Positions 13,201-23,029 of a stretch of DNA of 64,000 nt are shown one piece after another (position 1 is the stretch's first letter; every line of letters begins with the position of its first letter). The position numbers and the translations under genes are program-made. The stretch covers positions 21,198,349 to 21,262,348 of the forward strand of contig CM055109.1 of NCBI GenBank assembly GCA_029204225.1, in the 5' to 3' direction. The stretch is from Diphasiastrum complanatum. Taxonomy: Eukaryota; Streptophyta; Lycopodiopsida; Lycopodiales; Lycopodiaceae. Below the pieces are notes generated by a model. The model ran no database searches. It was not told where the DNA came from and saw nothing but the letters and a program-made list of their open reading frames with translations.

Positions 13201-15095
13201 TGGATCCACATGATTTATACAATTGCGCAAAAATAGATGTTTATCCAACAATGATTCATCACATAGAATATGTCCACAAATCTCACACGATTTGTGCATG
13301 TAATAAACTTGACTGAGAATCCTGTTACTCATTTGACTCCCAGAGATTATTATTTCCTAGAGAGTGCTCTCTCTCTCAATCTCAGTTGCAGCGGATCGCG
13401 ATCCGCTGGAAAAACGATCCGGATCGCCAACGATCCGGGACCAAAAACTGTCTCGGATCGCAAAAAAAATTTGCCATTTTTTTTTTTATTGTGGAGGGAT
13501 CCCCACAGCTAGTTGCAATAAGTGACCAATGAATAGCAGCAGAAATACTAAAGCAGATACAAATGAAATGATTAGCCAATGTTATATCTGCAAATCCGTA
13601 TTTGCAAAAACAATTTGCTTCAGTATCTGATTGAAGTGACTAGCAGATATTGGGGATTAACTATCTGAAATCAAGCAATAGAACTGCTCTTTTGAAATCC
13701 TTTCACATGATACCCATATTGGCAGGTTTGAAAAAAAAAAAAAAAAAATTTGCGTTCCGGGAAACCCGAATGGGAAATCCCGGATCACGTTCCGGAACGC
13801 GGCCTGCATCTTTGCTCTCAATTTATAAAACCATAATCTTTGTCAAAGATAAAATCAAAAGAATATACCATTAAGAATGAATTTCTCTTATGACATCAAC
13901 CTCTCACAGATCCTAGTTCGCCATTAAGATTAGGCTGATTGACACAACCGGCAAGGAATGTGAGTCTAGATCCAACAATCCACTTCTTGTAATAGAACTT
14001 CCTAATCTGAGTTGCAGCGGATCGCGATCCGCTGCAAAAACGTTTCGGATCGTGCGATCCGGAACGTCAGCGATCCGCAACCCAGATCGCAATTTTTTTT
14101 TTTAATTTTTTAATTTTTTTTGTGGAAAAAGGAGTAATGGCCAATTTTTTTTTGTTTTGAGTTTAATACTAACTAAACCGTAATTGAATGGTGGACATGC
14201 TTTTTCAATAGATATCAGAACACCATTCAAAACGAATGGTGTTCTGATGCCAATGGTTTGCAGATCTATTGATTCCGTTTTCTGTTAGAAAATGATAGAA
14301 AGAGTTAGAAGGAGCCTTCCTTAGACTGGCGGGAATTGTATACTTCTTTTGGAATAGCTGAAACCATCTACTGATGTCCAGTTTTTTTAAACCATCTACT
14401 GATGTCCAGATTTCTAATCAATGTAGCCTGCAGCCATCTGAAAACAAGCAACAGATCTGCATAACAATTGCTTTTTTGATATCCTTTCACATGATACCCA
14501 TATTGGCAACTATACAAAAAAAATAAAAATTTGCGTTCCGGGAAACCCTCTTGGGAAATCCCGGATTGGAACGCGTTCTGGAATGCGGACTGCAACCTTG
14601 TTCCTAATCCACATACCAATCTATCAGATTCGTGATCAGTAGATTCCCACCCGTACAAGAATAAGTTCGATCTATTTGTCCATCATCTCTATCATAGTTG
14701 CAGCGCGATTCGCGAATCGCGATCCCGATTCGCGATTCAGGATTTTCCCAGAATCGTGTAGAATCGAATTTTTTATTTTTTTTTGAAATTTTTTTGTGCA
14801 ATATGGGTATCAGATGAAAGCTCTAATCAAGGGGAGTATGATTGTGTAGTTTGCCGACTGTTTCAGGTGCAGGATGGTCCCTTTACGCTAAAGCTGCATC
14901 CCATATAAAAAAAGAGAACACATTGGGGCATTCCCAGTGAACATAGCAGGAATCTCCCTTTCTCTGATTCTCCCTCTCTCTATCTCTCTCTGATCATGAT
15001 TCACAACAAACGGAACTAAAATCATGCTGAACAAAAACCTAGCTGAATCATTCTGAACTTTAGCCTTAAATGAAACAATTTTTGACAAAACAACC

Positions 15096-15134
<39 letters not shown>

Positions 15135-18100
15135 AACCATAAATCATAAACCATAAAACCGAAGTTACTGAACTAAAACCACGAAGAACAATACTGAATC
15201 ACGACAATGCTGTGAATAGGATCATCATAATATATAATATCGGGCCACATGGCACCAAAAAGGGGTACAATGATGTTCCATGAACGTAATGAAAACTATA
15301 TAACTAAGGCTCGTCGGAGTCATGGTAGGATAAATCATCCGAATCTGTGGATTGCAGATCCCATGGGTCCGCAGATGAATCGGAACTGGAGGGAGCCATA
15401 TGTCGTGGTGTGGCCCTGGTTTTGCTGCGTGCTCTAGATCCCTGCTGCGTGCCCTGGCTCTGGACCACCCCCCTCTCTCTGCCTCTGCCTCTGCCTCTCT
15501 CCTCTGGCCCCCATCTGGCTGCCCCCAGCCCTGTGTCTACTCAGTCGTGCCTGTGTGTCAGGTGGCCGTAACCCTACACCCTGGGATGGCCCTACCCACT
15601 GTGATGATGCCTGGTTGACGACTGCCTGTGATGCTCCACTCCTGTCTACAAAAAGAGTACTCAGCCCCCCCCTCCTAGAACCTCTAGGTCTCCCCCTAGG
15701 CCTACGTGCAGGAATGGCTGGCTCCTCCTCTGTCTCTGCATCAGGGTCCACCAGCAGGTCAGCCAGGTCATCCCCCTGTGCCTCCGCCCACATCTCCTCG
15801 TCCTCCTCTGTATCTCCCTCAACCCACTCCTCCTCCTCCACATAGTCTGCCCCGAGCATCTCTCCACCCTCCGAGACCTCGTCATCTCCCTCCTCAGCCC
15901 TCTCCCTCTGCCTCTCTGTCCTCCTCTGCCGCCGTAAAGCCCGTGCGTCAGCCTGTGCATGTCTGTAGAGCTCTCTATGGATCTAATCATCCATCTCCTC
16001 CTGTGTGGGTGGCGCTCGAGGAGCAGCAGCTATTGAATCCACCAAGCAAGTGTCGGGGTCCACCTGCAACCAAAAACAATACATTGTTGTTAGGCAGGTA
16101 TTGTGCAACTCACTGCATATTTTGAAAACAAATCAATTTATCAAAGCATACCAAGAAAAAAGGGGTGATGATGTGACTCACCTCGAGCATCTGACCCTCT
16201 CCTCGTGTGCGCCTCAGCATACGGCCGTTGGTGTTCACAAACACCAACCGCCTACACTGCTCGATGGACAACCTGTTCCTCTTCTGCGTGTGATACAAGG
16301 CCCAAGTGCTCCAATTCCGCTCACAAGCTCCTGCAGAACAGTCCTGTGCAAGGACTCTCTCAGCCAATCGCCTCAGGTCACCTGTGCTGCGCCCGTGGAT
16401 GCACCACCATGTAACGGGCCTCAGCTGATCCTCCCTCCGCCGACTCTGCTCTCCATCGAAAGGAAACTGGAAGCGCTCAAATGCGAGCAGCTGGCTTGCA
16501 ATGTTGGCCAGCATCGGACCTATTGGCAAAAGGAAAAACATGGCACATGTAGGACCCCTCAAATTCAGACACTACCAATGAGTACAATACTGCAGTAACA
16601 TTGCTACCAAACAATTTCTCACACGTACCTGGTCCGGGCCATACGCGCTCCGTGTACTCCACCCATCCCCGGTGCAGCTCCGGATCGTCCCTCTCTCGCG
16701 TAGAGCGCCACAAGGGGTGCAACATGTGGGCTACGGCGTGGATGGGTCGGTGGAAGTAGTCCCATCTGGCCTCCCAGATGCGTGAGATCTCGCGCCTCCT
16801 GCAGCAGACAAATTACAACAATCACTAAACCATAGCATAAAAGAAACGCATCAGACTCGAGTGAGAAACAGCAAACTAGACACTGAAGAGTCATACCTAT
16901 GCTCGTCCAAGGCTGACAACGGAATCCCCTCGCCGATGCGCTCCATGAACTCGTAAATGAGACCGAGGGTGCACCCCTCACGGTCTACCAGACGCAGCAC
17001 TCTGTAAATGGGTAGTAGGATCCCACTAATCTCCTCAGCAGCTCTCCAGAACTCGTCGCCGTACACTGTGGACTGGAAAAATGCCGAATGGGGGAGGTCT
17101 GTAAAGTCCCGGAAGGCCACGCTGGAAACCATCCGCCGCAATGCATCCTTCACCACCACCAATCGCTCTAGCACCAAGAAGTAAAACGAAAAGCGTGTGG
17201 GTGCGGGCTTCTTCAGGTTTAGGGTGGAGAAGGTGCGGAACAGGGCCAACACACGCCTCTTCCTGGTGACAAAAGTGACCAGGTGCATGGCCGTAGAAGT
17301 GATCTGCAACACAAACACCCAGTAAAAAAGTTTAGACAGTAGTTGAGATGTGGTTAGCAGCATCGAAGGAAGAAAGCATAGCAAATAGAACAAACTATAC
17401 CTCTCTGATCCATGGAAGCGCACACAGGTCATGGATGAGCAAGTCTATGCAATGTGCAGCACAGGGTGTCCACACAATGCTGGGGTGCTCCCTCATCATA
17501 ATCTCGCCCATCTGCTTGTAGTTCGAGGCGTTGTCTGTGACAACCTGAACCACGTGCTCATCTCCGATGTCAGCAATAACATCTCTAATGACCTCCCATA
17601 TGAAATCGGCTGTGATGGCGTCACCACCTCGAGTGGCATCCACGCCACGTAGGAATACTGTGCCAAGCGGGCAAGAAACCAAGACATTGATGACAGATCG
17701 CCGACGAATTTCGGTCCATCCATCGCTCAATATCGTGCATCCATACCTGCCGCAAAACACCCATTAGCTACATGCAAAAATTACGGCACTAGTAAATCCT
17801 AAACACATGCAAAGAGATTACAAAGACAAGTTACTTACTGCTGCCAAGCTGAGCGAATGGAACTCAACTCCCGCGTGATGGTCTCCTGCTCCTGACGAAG
17901 CAACCTCCCTCGTAGTGCCTCTCGCCTGGGAGGTGTCCATGTAGCATCCACGACTGCCATCTGTGCACAGAACTCCTTGAACACCCAAGTGTCAGCAACA
18001 GCAAAGGCAATGCCGCACTCGTAAAATAACTGGCCACACAGTCGAGTGCAACGGGCATGCTGCTCTCTCTGCCAGCCGCATCGATCAAGGGTTTGCTGCC

Positions 18101-21100
18101 TGGGCCTAACCCCTCTCTGCTGTGTATATGGTGCTCGTGGTCTAGCATGCCCAACGGATGGCTGATCTGTGGGTGTGTCACTCTCTCTGGCAACATCTGC
18201 CGAAGCATGTGGTGCATCTGCTGCCGAGGAGGAGGGTCGAGAAGCACCCGCTGCTGCTGAACCAACATGCTCATCTGATGGTCCTGCTGCTGCTGCGGAT
18301 GGAACTGAAGGTGTTGTACTAGGCCTTGCACCTGAACCATGCTCTGCCCGTGCTGTACTGGGCACTGCAGCTGTACCATGCTCTGCCCGTGATGTACTGG
18401 GCCCTGCACCTGTACCATGCCCAACCCATGATGTACTACGCCCTGCAGCTATACCATGCCCTGCCCGTGATGTACTGGGCCCAATATCCATGGTAGGCCC
18501 TGCCTGTCTGCCTGTGAGCCCTCCTGCATGTCTACCTGTAGCTGCTCCTGCTGCCTGTCCCTGTCTAGAACCCTGTGATGCAGTACCGGGCCCGTACATG
18601 GTAGACAACCTCTGCAGATCCTCATCAGAATTCCTGGGGCAATCAGATATGCCCAATGTCCGCCCATCTGGCCCTCTGACCCGCAACAAGTGAGCCCTAA
18701 CCCTGGTGAGTGATCCCGTGAAGTGACCACCGCAATGCAAGCATCTCCATCTGCGGGTGCCTGAGCCATGGTGTGTGCCCACATCACCGTCGGTAAGCTC
18801 AACCTCGGCCCAAAGACCTCGGTCCCGCATTGGCATCGTATCAACACGACCCTAAACTTGCAAACAACAAATAATCAGGCAAACGTTCAGTAGAAAAAAA
18901 AATACATTGCATTGAACAACATTACCGAGCTCAAATTGAGCTCAAAATACCAGAGCATACATCAGAACGATTCCAGTTCACACATTATATCAAGTGCCAA
19001 AGAAGAACATGAGATTAGGGCGTGGGATAGAATAATTTCTGTATGAGGGATAACAGGCGATTGACGTTAGTGTCGGAGTCCGTGCAGGCATAAAGGAGTG
19101 CAGTGTGGGCCTAAACCGCGCCCCTAGCAGATGTTTGCACGATGGTCCACGCTTAAACCCTAAAAAGTATGGAATCAGGGCATGAAAATTGAAATTTGTG
19201 ATACGGACGTAGACGGGCGGAACGGAGGTCATAGGAGTCTGTGCAAGCATGTGGAAATGCATTCTAGGCTCAGACATCACCTCACTCGGTTTCCAACAAG
19301 CCATTCTGTGGAAATGGCCAAAATACACAAGCATTTGGAATGTGGTGTTCAAATCTCGCTAGGCGTGTCGTGACGGCTGAAACTGATGCCGTAAAAATCA
19401 GTGTGGGCGTGAAGAAAGGTGGTCTAGAGCCAAACTGCGCTCGATTTGGTTGCCTACAGCTCAATGTCAACAATTGCAAAAAATCAAGCCTACACTTACC
19501 AAATATCGAAAATTGGTTGTTTCGCTCTCCACGAAGCTCAGACCCACCCGCACACCAACTCCGTATCGTCGAGTAGATGCCTGCCAAGTATTCACTTGCG
19601 AAGATTGGACGCCCACAGCTCTCAGAAAAGAAATTTGCCTCCTCCACTGCTGGCGCGGTTCTGTGCGCGAGGAGGAGGCCGAAAATCAGGTTTCTGTTTT
19701 TTTTTTTAACGATTCTGTCCACGATTCGCTGCAGCGAATCGCGATTCGCAGAATCGCGATTCCCGAATCGCGATTCGCTGCAACTATGATCTCTATTAAT
19801 GAATAAACTATCATGGACCTATTTTCCCTCCATCTTCTAACCGGACTGATTTACACAATCCTTAGAAGATTGTAACAATATCCCAACTATTCTATCAATC
19901 CAGATTTCACAGGTCCATATATGTATATCGGAATCCCTCTTCGAATCAATGTCCCAGTAGCTTCTCTTAGATAAACTTCTTGTCAATTTCTCCCACTCTT
20001 TATAAGAAACTTAACGAATTTCATAAGATGTTATATCAACCTTGATAAGACTTGGGAGATATTATAAAGAAGTCTTTCCTAAGTCTGCAATGTGTGTTAC
20101 TGATAAGTAAATCTTCATTCCTTTCCAACACATATGCATAATCAAGTTATCCTTATTTATTAAGGCCAAGAAGTCCATACCTATGAGATACTGACCTATC
20201 TAAATCATAATAGAGTGAATCTGAATACTAGTATTCAATATCACTTGGTTTAACCACTGTTAACATAGGGAAATAGTTCACAATCAACAATTAAGTTACA
20301 CGAACTAGATGGATGTTAATAGTCCTTCAATAACATTATCCAAGGTTCATGGTGGTTTTTCCCGTCATCACGGAACCGATTGGAACTAAACGACTCTGTC
20401 TTGATATGGGTAAATACTACATAGCTGGCCCAACTTTTCGTTGTAATTGGCATTTATCAGATCACGTTCAGACCGTATGATGCATTTTACCGTACCGCAA
20501 TTTGATGTAAGTTGTATTTGTCTACAATCTTGGAGTATGGGCTAGTTATTTTAGTTGGTACCATCCAGTACAGATGTTTGAAGACTATCCTAGGATTGGA
20601 TACACGATTGTCTCGAAATTCCAAATAGCACTGGCCTTTGTCTAAGCTCACTTATTCATTGTCAACCGGAGCTCTTTTTTTTTTGACCTAGTAAGGGAAT
20701 GGATTAGATGCTTGAATGCTAAGATTGGCACATGACACGCTCCTTGATCTCGTATGTTGACTAGAGATGTGTTGCCTTGATGATTAGACAGATGTGTTGC
20801 TTGAGCGATGTTTGTAGTAGCTACAATACCAATGTTCATGTTTGCACCAGCCACCCATCACCTCTTACTTCCGTTGTGCCGCTCACAAAAAGACGTTGAT
20901 GTTGTTGAGATTCGTTCAGAGGATGAGGAAGATATTCCCACCTGACACTGTACCAGGAGAGAGTGCAGATAGTCTACACATCACTCCATAGGCCACACAC
21001 TTCGTCGTGTTGTTCCATGTCCACCACATCCAGGTGCTCAACAACGGTTGTTCAGATGTATTGCATCAGTGGTCACTCCCATTTCTACCACTGTCATGGT

Positions 21101-22961
21101 TTACTTCAGTTGCTATTTTTGATTATATATGCTTCTTAGCCGATTCATTCAGGAAACATTTTTATACGCTTGCTGGATATGACACACTTAAGATGTACTT
21201 TTCAGTATTATGCACCTTATGGTACCTAGAAGACATCAGTAAATCTCTCTCTCTCTGGTTTTGAACCTGTTTACAGGACAGTTAATCTATTTCCTACTCA
21301 CATTTTAATTGTGAGGAATTCTTTTTGTTTTGTGCAATTGGAATAAAATGCCATCCAAACAAAATAATTGGAATTTGGCGAAACTATTCGTAGGAAGAAA
21401 GGGTCCCCAAGCACATACAGTTATGAGGATTGAACTTGTTGTCGTTTTTCATGGATTGTCGTAAGTTGAATCAATTGCTTCTATTGATTCTTATATTTGT
21501 AATGTTTTTGTTTCAAGTGACGAGTGATGGCTTTTCTAAAGTCCATATATATTTAATATGCTTGCTCCACTTTGATCTTAAGTAATAATTTTGCAGTTTA
21601 TTTGATTGAATATTATAGCAGCAACACTTGATTTTGAGACTAAACCTGCTCATTCCCTCTTGATCTTTGGCATATATATCTCACAATGTTTAAGAGGACC
21701 ATATGATTGTCCTTTATTGAAGCTTGTACTTCATGACTTTATGACAAAGGAGTGGGATAGATGACCTTCGACTCTTATCTCATGACATGGTTGCATCAAT
21801 AATGGCTTATACATGTTGTATTTGCTGGATTTGATTTGACTACAGGAATATACCCGTTTCAAACAAGAACAAGGTTGGAGAAGGCTTGCCGTCTACAAGT
21901 CTGGAATCCATGCCCTTGGACTTTATACAGCAGAGACAATTTTGAAAGGTGAAATGGTATGTCTCCTTTCTGCTACTTCAGTAGAAATATTTGCGTCGAT
22001 TCTTGATAAATTGTTCTTCTCCGACAAATTTTTTCTAAGCTGCCATTTAATGTCACTCTAGTGATTGAATTACTAATGTATGTTTAACTTAAGCTTCAAA
22101 TATTCAAGGTTTTAATCTAAGAATTTACCAAAGTTATATTTTTCTATTTTTGGTGTTTTTTTATCATCTTATAGGTGGTAGAATACATTGGTGAGATAGT
22201 GGGTCTTCGAGTTGCGGATAAGCGAGAGGCAGATTATCATACTGGGAAGCGGATGCAGTACAAAGGGGCATGCTACCTTTTCAGAATAGACAAGGAAAGC
22301 ATTATAGATGCCACTCGTAAAGGTGGCATTGCACGCTTTGTTAATCACTCATGTTTGGTAAAGCCCTTGCCTTATTGCTTCATACGATACAGAGCGACGT
22401 CATTTATAATAAGTTTTGAATTACCTCTATTTCAATTTTTGGACTTAGGCTTTGTTCAGATCCATGATGTGTGCTAAAAGTTTCTTGTTACTCACATATT
22501 TACATCACACCCGACAAGTGGAATGCCAATTTCCTCTTTAGACATAGATGAAGATATAGACATAAGTTAATATCGTCATATTCCTGTTACCGAAAATCAT
22601 TGTGAGGCAATCCTGTAGAAGTCATGGTTAAATATAAGATAATAATTGTATGGGTTGTCAATTTCAAGCCTCGATTTGTTTGATGGAGCATAGTCATATA
22701 TGCCAGCTATTTGTTAAGCTCACATTCCTATTTTGGAAAGTTGTAGACTGTCCTTGCGAGTCCTTCAATATAAAATGCACATTGTATACTTGTTTCATGG
22801 AGCAAAATTCAGGTGTAATATTGGAATTAGTTGCATTCGTATTGAAATCTGTGTTGTAAAACTGCAGCCTAATTGCGTTGCTAAGGTGATCTGTGTGAAG
22901 AATCAAAAGAAGGTATGTTCCCTTACAAGAAGATTTTGTTCCCTTCTCTTTAACCTTCTAT

Positions 22962-23029
<68 letters not shown>

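Larger units (their letters stand above)
14693..19788 (-). mobile_element. hAT DNA transposon, near-complete (5.1 kb)
   Basis: Ends are inverted: CATAGTTGCAGCG on the left and its complement CGCTGCAACTATG on the right. Both are followed inward by arrays of CGAATCGCGATTCG-type palindromes. The target duplication ATCTCTAT is perfect at 14685-14692 and 19789-19796; the 8-bp length is the hAT signature. The single gene inside is a six-exon BED/DUF659/hAT-dimerisation transposase on the minus strand. GC content of the coding part is far above the flanks. It sits antisense in an intron of the SET gene. Confidence 0.93.
10289..21845 (+). other. SET gene intron, 11.6 kb, transposon-filled
   Basis: Bounded by gtatgt and tgactacag. 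It contains LINE-like fragments, two MITEs and a complete hAT element on the opposite strand. Joining across it links the linker exon to the exon that starts EYTRFKQEQGW, the usual lead-in to SET. Confidence 0.75.

Noticed and set aside
18169-18693. 174-codon plus-strand open frame
   Set aside because: Shadow of the GC-rich transposase exon 1 and its tandem repeats on the other strand.
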